A stretch of 64,000 nt of DNA, taken from the NCBI GenBank assembly GCA_019044685.2, contig JAGTXX020000001.1, forward strand, positions 1-64,000, read 5' to 3'. Position 1 is the stretch's first letter; each line of letters opens with the position of its first letter. Origin of the DNA: Nannochloris sp. 'desiccata' (lineage: Eukaryota; Chlorophyta; Trebouxiophyceae; Chlorellales; Chlorellaceae). Shown here in pieces: positions 9,301 to 18,081 of this stretch. Both the position numbers and the translations under genes were made by a program. The notes beneath the pieces were generated by a model, which was given only the letters and a program-made list of their open reading frames with translations, had not been told where the DNA came from and ran no database searches.

Positions 9301-10003
9301 TGGAAGGGACGATGAGGAGGTACCGCCTTTATTGATGGATGATGGTGATGAGGTTCCTGGCCTAGGGGTGGACGGGTCAGTTTTAGGTGGTGAAATGGCG
9401 TTGCTCGGCAATGGACACTCGCCCACTCCACTGGAGCGCGAGGAGGCTTTAGATTTGCTAATCCATTTATTGGATGAGAGACGTAAAACACGCAGCCCCG
9501 GTGAAGTGGAAGACGATGATTTGTGGTGTGACTTGGTTACGGAAGACAACCTTCGTGAATTAAGCCACGAGGGCATGTTGGAGATTGCAATCCACAGTTA
9601 TGCTTGTATACACAGAACTCGGTGTATTGCCTCTACTCGATTCAAGCGCTCTATAAGCAGAGTGAATAAATACGTGCAAGTCAGGTATAATGAGGAGCCT
9701 TGGGTCGCAGAGGTGCAGTATTATGCCCGCTATACCTTACACGGTTACAACTTGCCTGTGCTGAGGGTCGCTTGCTGCAATTTTTTTAAGGCTAAAGATG
9801 CCTTGGGCGAATCTGATACTTGCATTCTCCCAGCCACCTTGGAAAAAGGACTCTCCAACCCCGAAACCGCGTGGGATAGTACCAACTGGCCAGTCCCCTT
9901 GGCATCTATTGACCGGCTCTTAATGTATTACAAGAAAGAGACTAAAGAAAGAGAGGAATATTTCTTCAAAGAATATGATTTTTACTCTAAAATTAATCGG
10001 TAG
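6374..10003 (+). CDS. CACTA transposase, tnp2 family
   Basis: Three exons (6374-6820, 6921-8246, 8342-10003) join in phase 0 to encode about 1144 residues. Visible parts are an N-terminal Cys/His-rich segment (HEENCKKCEQ), an acidic linker, a four-cysteine cluster at about residues 345-370 (CPCG and CPKCGE), and the tnp2 hallmark VPLMIIPGPKAPKHATPY near residue 497. After this comes an acidic site in FDGDIP, and LHHIFLLGLVKDFW near 680. This order fits transposases of CACTA/Plavaka-type elements, which cut and paste DNA at the CACTA ends with a DDE RNase H-like core. The catalytic triad was not assigned. Both introns contain the GTCACTGG inverted-repeat module. No disabling mutation was seen, so the element may be autonomous. 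Confidence 0.9.
6836..6903. repeat. Intronic inverted-repeat module, copy 2
   Basis: AGTCACTGGGGTACC at the left pairs with GACAGCCCAGTGACC at the right. The module occupies most of transposase intron 1 (6821-6920), starting about 15 bases after the GTAAGT donor and ending shortly before the CTGCAG acceptor. Confidence 0.85.
8250..8316. repeat. Intronic inverted-repeat module, copy 3
   Basis: GGTCACTGGGCTGCC at the left pairs with GACACCCCAGTGACC at the right. It begins three bases into transposase intron 2 (8247-8341), so the module's own GGTCAC merges with the donor site GTAGGT. Confidence 0.85.
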
Positions 10004-11918
10004 CTGTAACTATCTTTGGTTTTTTACTGGGCCCAGCTTCTCCTAGCAGCAACAAAGCATTGGCATTCTCTACCTTGCTCTTCCGTTCTGCTAAAATGTC
10101 TAAAGCTACCTCGTAAGCTCTTGGTCTCTTGACCTTTTCAAACTGCTGTTTGACAAAAAGTCTTTCTTCTTTGCTCAGGAAAGTGTCGATGTCTTTAAAT
10201 TTATTAACTACCTCTCTCTCCACGTTGTAGATGTAATGATTCAAAGATGCCTTGGCCTGAATATCTTCTCCTCTGTCAATACGTACAGAGTCTACAACAT
10301 CCTTCACGTCCACCGGGGCCTCCCTCACACGCCTCGTCACTGTCTCTGCTTCCTCTCTTGTAAACACCTTTGCACCATCACAATACACCGCTGTTGCCAT
10401 AGCAGCAGCAGCATTGACCATCCTTGCACTGTCATGGTGCAGCGAGCTATTAAAAATTTTTTCAAACAAAGCTCGAGGAACGAGCAAGACACTGTCCTGT
10501 AATTTGCCACCTTTTTTCAGAAGAGGGTAGGTGGTTTGGAACAGCCCAGACCTTGCCAGCACTATATACATGTTGTAAGCATGCAAGTCACGCTGTGTGG
10601 TAGTTTGTGCGTCAAGGTTAGCGATGGCATCTGGCACAGAAAGGACCATCAGCGAGTTGGATGGGAGCCACCGAAAAATGCGCTGCTTGAACTCACTAGT
10701 ACTCAAGCTGTCACATTCCAACAACCAGTTATTAAGGTAGTCTTCAGCGGGAGTTATCGTCTGCACGAAAAAATAGAGAAAAGTTTGTTAGATTAGAGGA
10801 AAGTTATTAAGATGCCAGCAGCACCCCATTCTCCTTGGCATTACGCTGAAAAAGGAAGCCCAGTGACTCACCTCGTCTTCATCATGAGAAGGGGCTCCAG
10901 CAGTGTGCGTGGAGCCCAATGTGGCACTGGACGGCTCAGAACCAACAGAGACATCGCTGGCGTCGTCGTCAGATCCAGCATCAACCAACCTAGCGCGATT
11001 TAAACCAGCAAGTCCTTCAGCGGGGCCAGCTAGCATACCAGGTGCTGTTTGCAATGGATACAAAGCAGCGGAATCTTCATTGTCGCTGGAGTAGGTAGTA
11101 TTAGGTTCTAATACATCCCCCACATTGCAGAATAGGCGTCCAGGCGGCGTACGTAACTCCAATGCAACCCCCGCTTTGATTTCTTCCATCGTTGGCAACC
11201 TAGCCTCATGAAGATTCCTTCTAGTTGTGTGATACAAACACACCCCTCTAAAGTACTGAATCAACAGTAACATGATCTTCCTAGGAGTATGTTCTCTATT
11301 TTTTTCTTTCATATCTTCCTTGAGTGAAGCGATGGCTTCCACCAAAGGCACCCACTCAACACCGTCGGCGTCAACCAAAGGAGTAAACACGCCAACACCG
11401 GGCATAAGAAACAAAGTAGAATCATCATCAGTTTCGTTCAGAGACCTACATCAGTACGCATGTCCATTAAGATGGCAGACCACGAGGAAAAAGGCAATAA
11501 TAAATAAAATGAAAATAAAAAACACATGCGGCCGAGACATGCTAATCACTCACCAAGCGTCTACTTTCTGTTCCATTCCTTTTACACCCGCCATGACCAG
11601 GGCACCTAAAGCAGTGATAGGATGAGTATTACCACTAGTTCCCTCCATGACGAAAGGGCCTCTAGAGGGGACATTGATAGTGGTGGATTTATTAATGCCA
11701 AATCTTTTTAATAAAGATCTCCTGTGATTCGGATCGGTCACCCTGAGCACCTCAGATAATACAGTGCTTTTATCCTGTGGCCACGAGAGAGATTGTATAG
11801 CTTCCAAAGTCGCGCTGGCTTCGGGTGTGAGGAGTTCAGATGCTTCGATGAGTGCATCTGCAATGCTTAAGCCACCCGGAGGGGGCTTGAACAGCTCAGC
11901 AGCGGACATGTTGTTCAT
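9993..11918 (-). CDS. Unknown three-exon CACTA cargo protein (568 aa)
   Basis: Exons 11918-11554, 11445-10872 and 10760-9993 join in frame (phases 2 and 0) with GT-AG introns, giving about 568 residues from MNNMSAAELF. The N-terminal half is mostly helical. The middle, around residues 220-313, is acidic and Ser-rich (SDDDASDVSVGS). The C-terminal half is helical with basic patches and ends KKPKIVTATD, suggesting a nuclear protein. No family was recognised. It converges with the transposase, overlapping its 3' end by 11 bases, and diverges from the Ulp1-H3 gene. The intron 10761-10871 begins GTGAGTCACTGGGC, one half of the intron module, without its partner. Such position and size recall the second (tnpA-like) protein of CACTA elements, but nothing in the sequence proves that role. 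Confidence 0.75.
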
Positions 11919-11980
11919 ATTATTTTTAATCCCTGATTACATAGGTAATTTGGGGTTTTGGAGGCAATTCAGCGAAGTCG

Positions 11981-12002
11981 GGTCACTGGTGCCCAGTGAC
12001 CC
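11981..12002. repeat. Perfect palindrome GGTCACTGG/CCAGTGACC
   Basis: The two arms of the module meet with almost no spacer (GGTCACTGGTGCCCAGTGACC) between the divergent 568-aa cargo gene and the Ulp1-H3 gene. It is the only copy outside an intron and could be an operator-like site or a collapsed module. Confidence 0.8.
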
Positions 12003-12104
12003 TGGAGCCCGAGCGGGATATTCAAAACCATGAGGGTATTTGCTGCAAATCACCACTTGTTTATAGAGTAGAAACATTGAACAATAATTACCAGGAGAGT
12101 GTAT

Positions 12105-14620
12105 ATGGCGAGAACTAAACAAGTAGCTACTTTAAGAGAGGGCCACCCTCGAGGAGCTCCATCTAGATGAGATCTCGTGGGGAAAAGATGTTGGATTCCA
12201 CCCGCAAGGGGGCCGAGGGCCAATTCAAGCCACCCAGACCTCCCAAAGGCGTTAAAAACGGCGCAGGTAGCGGAGCACCCAAGGTTGGCGCCGGCAATCG
12301 TCAATCGCAAAGAGCAAAATCGCAAATGGACGCTACTTCCCCAAGAAGGAGCAACCGTCAGGCAGGAAAGGGAGTGGACGAAGCTGAAAAGGTCCAGGTA
12401 AGCTATGAGCTATACATATACAACGACACCAGTATTAACTTGTTGTATTTTCATGGTCTAATTCAAATGTTCAAATTAGTGATTGATCTAGCACACTGAA
12501 CTCACCCAATCATTATCTTTGCAGGAACCGGCAAATCCTTCAAACAAAGAAGGAAAGGAAGCAAAGGCCGCTACTGAGGAAACAGCGGAGGGTGCAGAGG
12601 ACAGCGAGGCTACTCACAGCGTTGCAAAGGCAGATGGCACCTCAACCCCGGCAGAAGCCGCGCCGGAATCTGAAAAGCCGGTAGAGGCCGCTTTAAAGGT
12701 TGAAGAGGCTGGTAAAATAGATACCAGCGCGACGGCGCGGCGATTGGGGAAAGAAGCAAAGGGTGATTTGGTAAGTCACTGGGCAGCCAAATTAAAGCAC
12801 TTTGCACCCTATCTGCAGCAGATTTGACACCCCAGTGACCGACTGAAATTGATTATTAATCCCTTATTTTTTTTCCACAGGTTGACTTGATGTCTCTACC
12901 TGACAGTCCGAAGCGTACAGAAATACCTGGCATCAAGAGAGTGAAACCCAAATTGGCACAGCTTGTGAACCAACTGGTGGAACGCTTCCCCAAGGGCCTC
13001 GTGGCTCACGTGGATGAGAATGGCCCTCTGGCGTTGGATGCTGAGGTGGCCAAAGCAATAGACATTCTCTATGAGGAGATGATGAAGCTGGAGCCCAGCG
13101 CGTCCCTCGGAGGGCTTAGGTCTCCCGACATTAGTCGCCTTCTTAACTGGTCACCTACATATGCACGTGACATCCAGAGGATGAAAGCAGGTGTTTGGAT
13201 CAGTGACGAGGGTATCAGGGCCTTCATGCATGCTGGATACCACGGGATGTCTGAGCAGCGGCGGCAAGAAATGGTGCTCATCGACCCTCTGAAGTATGTT
13301 GCAATTAAAGATAAGGAGAGAAGAAAGGAGGCTGGTGTGGCAGAAACCCCAGGAGATGAAGTAGATAAAACGGCGCAACAACTGAAAGAACATGCCAAAG
13401 GAGCTAAAATGATTGTGGTGCCATGCGTGGACAATGCGGCAGCGAAGTACCACTATTACACAGTGGTTCTTGATCTGGAAAAAGAAAAGACGATTCTCTT
13501 GGACAGCTTTCATGGCAACATTGAACCATACGAGGATGTGCACCAGGAGATTGCAGATGAGGTAGTACAGTGGTTCAACAACTGCACTGGCCTCTCACAT
13601 CCCAAGGAGTTGAGTGTTGAATACCTGCAAGAATTCATGGGCGGCAAAGATGCTCCTCGGACCATTCAAGATGTTTTAGTGGATAGTGTTAACTGTGGCG
13701 CCTACTGTTTGTACTACATCTGGATGATCATGATGGGCTGCAAGAAGGTCGACAGCGGAGCAATCGACGTCTTACAATTTAGGAAGTTCATAACTGCTGC
13801 GATCATCACTGCCCTTGCTATTCAAGAAGGAGGGGCCGCAAGCGTGGAAATAGATGAAGCGATGGAAAAACCAGTGCTTGACGCACCTGCTGCCCCTGCT
13901 CCTCCTGCTAAGGCACCTGAGCAAAAAGTGCAAAACAAAAGAAGAGTGGACAATGGTCCTTCAGGCTCAGGCACCGTGCAGAAGAAATCTAGGAAGCCTA
14001 GTACCCCTTGGCAGTACGTGACTAAGGTTACTGATACCGTTTACGACCCGAATCGCCTTGAACACATGCAAGGCAAACTGGATCATAACGAAGTCGCAGC
14101 AGCTATAAATAAAATTCCTAGAAACGCACGGAAGAAACTGAGTTGGTTACTGGAGATAAGGAAGCTGAGGGGCGAATACTTTGCAGACCATCTGATGATC
14201 CCAAAACTGAGTTTTCAGCGCCTGGTACGACAGATCTTACGAGCGGTGGAGGGCTGCAATCATTTGATGACGGGGGAGGCACTGGTTGCACTGCATCATG
14301 CTGCTGAGACATATTTGGTGCACTTGTTTGAGGATACGGTTGCATGCGCTTTGCATGGCAAGCGCGTAACTGTGCAGACAAAGGATATTGCTCTGGCATT
14401 GCGTCTCAGAGGCGAAGGTCACATATACGATGCATTTAAAATGGAACAGGCTCATACCCAGCCTGAAAAGCGGGAGGCCCCTGATGACCCTAAGCGACTT
14501 AAAAGGTGGGAGGAAAGGGCGGCAAAGGCGGAAGCAAACCAGAAAGAAAAGCAGAAGAAGAAACGTATTCAACCCACGCTCGTGGGCCCTGCAAAAGAAG
14601 TGGGTGAAGGCAGTCACTGA
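12105..14620 (+). CDS. Ulp1 (C48) protease fused to histone H3 fold
   Basis: Exons 12167-12397, 12525-12770 and 12881-14620 join in phase 0 to give 738 residues. An upstream ATG at 12105 opens MARTKQ, the exact start of histone H3, and could join through a 44-base intron (12123-12166) or a lost frame. The N-terminal 190 residues are basic, then Glu/Ala-rich. In the 12167 numbering, a Ulp1/SENP catalytic triad fits H350 (YHYYTVVLD), D367 (LLDSF) and C431 (NCGAYC). The H-D spacing of 17 equals that of yeast Ulp1. The oxyanion Gln is displaced. After a Pro/Ala linker, residues about 573-672 are a histone H3 fold: [39 protein letters not shown]. The C-terminus is Lys-rich. A deSUMOylating, nucleosome-associated enzyme is inferred. 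A possible last intron (14600-14694) would end the protein at an immediate TAA. Confidence 0.87.
12775..12840. repeat. Intronic inverted-repeat module, copy 4
   Basis: GTCACTGGGCAGCC at the left pairs with GACACCCCAGTGACC at the right. It starts four bases into the Ulp1-H3 intron 12771-12880, overlapping the donor GTAAGT. Confidence 0.85.
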
Positions 14621-14678
14621 GGTGCCTGCACTGCTCCTCTCACCAGCAGAGTTGCCCGTTTATGGTAGCCCAGTGATT
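14612..14678. repeat. Inverted-repeat module, copy 5, at the Ulp1-H3 3' end
   Basis: AGTCACTGAGGTGCC at the left pairs with GGTAGCCCAGTGATT at the right, the most diverged copy. The annotated stop TGA at 14618 lies inside its left arm. It also fits inside a potential intron 14600-14694 (donor GTGGGT, acceptor TTTTTTCACAG), which would make it intronic like the others. Confidence 0.75.
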
Positions 14679-14779
14679 ATTTATTTTTTCACAGTAAAAT
14701 CTCCTTGTATTTTCTATCTTTATTAGTTTTCTTTTCTATATCTGCCTGCAACCTTTCTTTCTTTTCAGTGTTCAATGGA

Positions 14780-14938
14780 ATTAATTAATTAATGCAAGAT
14801 TAATAAGAATAATTAACAAGATAAGCAAAGATAAGACAGGATAAGCACTGTGTACGAAAGATAAGCCAATATAAGCAAAAGATAAGACTAGTGGAAAAGT
14901 ATAAGCCTAAGATAAGAACTGCTTATCACATAAGTCAC
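14780..14938. repeat. CACTA right subterminal GATAAG array
   Basis: More than ten GATAAG(C/A) motifs, mostly in one orientation, with spacing of roughly 8-20 bases, lie directly inside the right terminal inverted repeat. It mirrors the left array but is shorter and lacks the condensed tandem. Confidence 0.85.
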
Positions 14939-14976
14939 AGATAAGCTCAAGATAAGCAAGACTTTTTCCTATAGTG
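14939..14976 (-). repeat. CACTA right terminal inverted repeat
   Basis: It ends CCTATAGTG at 14976, followed by the TTT duplication. Read on the minus strand it starts CACTATAGGAAAAA and continues TTGCTTATCTTGAGC like the left end. Confidence 0.95.
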
Positions 14977-15828
14977 TTTACACTCGTGCTTGGAGCCATC
15001 AAAAGCTCTAACTACTAAACTTCTACCACGCTGTAGCGGAAGCTGTTTTGCACGAACCAGTGCTTCAGACACGAAACTGCCTTCAGCAAACTGAAACTGA
15101 AACTGAAACTGAAACTGAAACTGTTACATTAAAGTGATCTCTAGCAACAAAATATCGCGTCATCACTCAGGGTTCAGTAGAGCATCCTCTCAAAGTCTAC
15201 TAGGAGGTATACGAGCCCCATGGCTTCATAAAAACAAAAAGAAAAACTGAAGCTAAAAGGAGGCGGGACTCGTTCCGGTAAGATGAACCCCTAGGAGCTT
15301 CCATCCAGCTCCCTTCACAAAAATCATCATCAACTTTAATAAACATAAAATAACCTTTGTACATTGCATATCATCCACCATGGTGTAATGGGATCAGATA
15401 GAAAGAGGTAAATTCATGAAGCCCGCCGCCTCCGGTGCCGTCGTGGTGGCGGTGGGTTAAGTACTCGGTGCTGCTCCTCACACTTCTTGACAAGCACCAG
15501 TATCAATAAAGAATCTAACGGTAGAACTACCTAATTTGCCAGTAAAATACATCAATGTACTAGATCTTTCTTGTAGATCTCTTCTAGATTGAATTCTAGC
15601 TAAAATAACACCAAGCGGAAATTCCTTCTGCTGCTGAAGACGCTCTAACATAGCTTCTTCAATAAGATCCCAATCATGGGTTAAACTTTCTAATGCATTA
15701 GTTTGGTCATCACTCATTGACTGACCAATTCCAGGATTACCACTGGAACAATCATTCTTTACAGAATGGTCCCTAGCACCTTCAATTACAGAAACTACTG
15801 GGACACTCAGTTTGGGGACTTCCCGCAC
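14977..15828 (-). pseudogene. Gypsy protease N-terminal half, split by a LINE
   Basis: The frame opens at 15828, overlapping the gag stop by 22 bases in a different frame, as in gag-pol frameshifting. It reaches the protease active site FIDTGA near 15493. There a 405-base LINE fragment is inserted. The protease frame resumes at 15087 and runs to 14977, where the CACTA element interrupts it again. Both insertions hit within about 110 bases of ancestral sequence. The pol gene is dead. Confidence 0.87.
15088..15492 (-). mobile_element. 5'-truncated LINE 3' end, copy 1
   Basis: On the minus strand it begins in the last codons of the LINE ORF, includes the whole 3' UTR, and ends in a (TTTCAG)n tail, read here as CTGAAA repeats at 15088-15122. 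It is nearly identical to 18735-19108. AGC(A) flanks both sides as a short target duplication. It sits exactly at the Gypsy protease active site. Confidence 0.9.
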
Positions 15829-16775
15829 TGAGGTAACTTGTGGTCAGGACTACCACATTTGAAGCACTCTCTCTTGGCATACCGAGCTTGGATGAGAGAG
15901 AGATCTATGTTCAATTTTTCAGATTTAGTTTTAAGCCAAGCCTGAACCCGTGCTGGATCAGCTACGGTAGCTGCGTTGACACGACTGGTGGGTTTATGAC
16001 CACCAGCTGCAGCCCTGCGCTGCTTGTCTTGGAGGTAGCGTTGATTCTTAGTGTCCAGATATTTGACTATAGAATTGCCTTGGAGTGGCTCTAAAGCTTC
16101 ATCTCGCAGTCCATCATCGCTGCGTTCTTGCAGGCGATCCAAATACGCAGTTTGCAAGGAAGGGGGAAGACCCTTAAGGAAGGCAAGGTGCTGGTCTTCA
16201 ATGCTCTTGGGAGAGGAAGAAAGACGGAAGAGCTCACAAAGACGAAGAACGTACTGTTGAACCGATTCGTCGCTCTGTAATTTAGCATTTGCCAGTGCTT
16301 CCATAACCCAGTGTTGAAGATTGGTTCTAGGAAGGTATTGGCTGGACAGACGGGACAAAAATTCGTCAAAAGTGGGCACGATAGCGGCACCATGAACTTC
16401 GGCAAGGAAGAGATCCAACGGAGGGCCTGCCAACGCTTCACCAAAGCCAACGCACTGTTGCCAGGTGGTAGTGAGGCCTCGACTACGCATCACGTACCTC
16501 AACTGGTTGACCCAGCGATTCCATGCCAAAGGCGGCTGCAGCTCAAGCTGGCCGCTGAATTTTAAAGGCATGTTGATGCTTTTCAATTTCTTGCCCAATT
16601 CTGGGTCAGCCCAGGGGTCCACATAAGCGGGGGAGTCATGCTCAGACACGGGAACCGAAGATGCTCCAGGGAATGGTGGACCTAAAGGCTGGGTGCTACC
16701 CTCCGACAAAGGATTTTCAGCAGCGAGCGGGTTGGTGTGGAAAAATCGAACTTGAATTTCACTGTCGGTAGCCAT
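15807..16775 (-). CDS. Gypsy Gag with zinc knuckle
   Basis: A 322-residue intact ORF: an N-terminal Pro-rich segment, a Ty3/retrotransposon-type capsid body (PLAWNRWVNQLRYVM; LRLCELFRLSSSPKS), and a C-terminal CCHC knuckle CFKCGSPDHKLPQC. It is the Gag of the telomere-proximal Gypsy element. It ends at 15807, and the pol frame overlaps its end. The gene remains open although pol is destroyed. Confidence 0.9.
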   Translation of the reverse strand: MATDSEIQVRFFHTNPLAAENPLSEGSTQPLGPPFPGASSVPVSEHDSPAYVDPWADPELGKKLKSINMPLKFSGQLELQPPLAWNRWVNQLRYVMRSRGLTTTWQQCVGFGEALAGPPLDLFLAEVHGAAIVPTFDEFLSRLSSQYLPRTNLQHWVMEALANAKLQSDESVQQYVLRLCELFRLSSSPKSIEDQHLAFLKGLPPSLQTAYLDRLQERSDDGLRDEALEPLQGNSIVKYLDTKNQRYLQDKQRRAAAGGHKPTSRVNAATVADPARVQAWLKTKSEKLNIDLSLIQARYAKRECFKCGSPDHKLPQCGKSPN

Positions 16776-17763
16776 AGAGAGTGGACTAAAGGGGACGGCG
16801 CGACTGCGGAAGTATTTTGCTGCTACAGGCAGTTATAACACAACCTAACAGTGTGGTCTAAGAGCTGGAAGCTCCTAGGTGAGTTGTGACTTGAGTTTGC
16901 TAGATTGATGTGCGAGGCCAAGGCAGCAGGGGATCAGACTGCTGTTGGCAGGGCGAGGAGGTAAATCAAGGTCTGAAACAGAAAGGAAATCGAGTTGCTC
17001 CTCTTGCTTCACGTCTTATACCTCGGTATCCAACTCTGCAAGGGAATAACAGAAGAAGAACCGCCAGTTAGACTCTGACTTAAAAAACTTGATTGACAAT
17101 GCGTGGAGTGCCCTCACACCAAAACACGAGAAAATCCTCCCAGTGCTTGCCACCGTGTAGAGAATAATTTTGCAACTATTATTCTGGTGTAAGCGAGCTG
17201 CTTGCGCTAAGCAGAGATCATTCCGACATGTTTCATGCCCATAACATGCATCTGCGATAAACGATCTGATTTTCCGTCAAGTTACTATGCTCCCACTTCC
17301 AGAGGGTCAGGTACACTCTAAGCAAGCTAGAGTATCGCCCTCCGAAAGCACCGTGCACCCTGTGTGGCTTTCGCCACAATTAGATGAAAGTTGCTTACTC
17401 TTGGGGTCCTCTAGAGGAGGTCTATGTTCTTTTAATTAAGCTGAAACCAATTGTTGAGTGTTATACGTATTATAATATATAATTACATATATTCAACTAT
17501 CTAACAGGGGATTGGAGCTTAGCTATATAGTGTGAGAGGGCAGGGGCCACTCCAGGGTCTAATGCTACTAAATACACGTAACAGTTCTACAATGCTGCGA
17601 GATCGCCTCATGCTGGCAAGGATCCTTTAAGCCTGCTGCGCCTCCTTTTATATTGCTAGTCTATTGTTATATTTACGCTTTATCTATAAAGTAGATTCCT
17701 GTAACTCAGTTCCTTCAATAGATCACTCAAGTGAACCTTGATACATTGGCTTTGCGTTGGGTT
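16776..17763. other. Non-coding: probable Gypsy 5' leader/LTR
   Basis: No convincing ORF. By position, upstream of gag and next to a LINE, this should contain the Gypsy leader and 5' LTR, but no second LTR copy survives in the window for comparison and no primer binding site was recognised. The stretch 17440-17500 is very AT-rich. Confidence 0.4.
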
Positions 17764-18081
17764 AAACTGAAACTGAAACTGAAACTGAAACTGTTACATT
17801 AAAGTGATCTCTAGCAACAAAATATCGCGTCATCACTCAGGGTTCAGTAGAGCATCCTCTCAAAGTCTACTAGGAGGTATACGAGCCCCATGGCTTCATA
17901 AAAACAAAAAGAAAAACTGAAGCTAAAAGGAGGCGGGACTCGTTCCGGTAAGATGAACCCCTAGGAGCTTCCATCCAGCTCCCTTCACAAAAATCATCAT
18001 CAACTTTAATAAACATAAAATAACCTTTGTACATTGCATATCATCCACCATGGGGTAATGGGATCAGATAGAAAGAGGTAA
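17764..18081 (-). mobile_element. LINE 3' end, copy 2
   Basis: It is nearly identical to the 3' UTR in copies 1 and 3, in minus orientation, with the (TTTCAG)n tail at 17764-17792. It is truncated at its 5' side in the 3' UTR (GAAAGAGGTAAA) and lies head to head with copy 3, so 17764-18081 and 18787-19108 form a long inverted repeat. Confidence 0.9.

Larger units (their letters stand above)
2322..14976 (+). mobile_element. CACTA (EnSpm) DNA transposon with cargo genes
   Basis: The ends are CACTATAGGAAAAA at 2322 and its inverse complement ending TATAGTG at 14976. They are extended by a shared TTGCTTATCTTGAGC to give about 38-bp terminal inverted repeats with one small indel. A 3-bp target duplication, TTT, flanks the element (2319-2321 and 14977-14979), as expected for CACTA elements. 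Both ends carry arrays of GATAAG-type subterminal repeats. The interior holds a tnp2-like transposase (6374-10003) and six other ORFs or genes on both strands, including a Ulp1-histone H3 fusion. Intact termini and long open frames suggest recent activity. It is inserted in the protease region of the Gypsy element. Confidence 0.95.
174..16775 (-). mobile_element. Defective Ty3/Gypsy LTR retrotransposon, interrupted
   Basis: Gag (15807-16775), the protease region (14977-15828 and 1923-2321) and RNase H/integrase (269-1963) lie in gag-pol order on the minus strand. The protease-before-RT and RNase H-before-integrase order identifies Ty3/Gypsy. The element is broken by a LINE fragment at 15088-15492 and by the CACTA element at 2322-14976. 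It also has an internal deletion removing the reverse transcriptase palm, and its 3' end runs into telomere repeats. No LTR pair or primer binding site was recognised. The right limit given is the gag start; the 5' leader and LTR, if present, lie in 16776-17763. Confidence 0.9.

Noticed and set aside
12167..12397. First exon starting only at 12167 with no upstream coding
   Set aside because: Not excluded, but MARTKQ at 12105 and the possible GT-AG junction into 12167 make the longer model worth annotating.
14130..14445. A separate host histone H3 gene captured whole
   Set aside because: The histone fold is in the same uninterrupted exon and frame as the Ulp1 domain, and the whole gene lies inside the CACTA TIRs.
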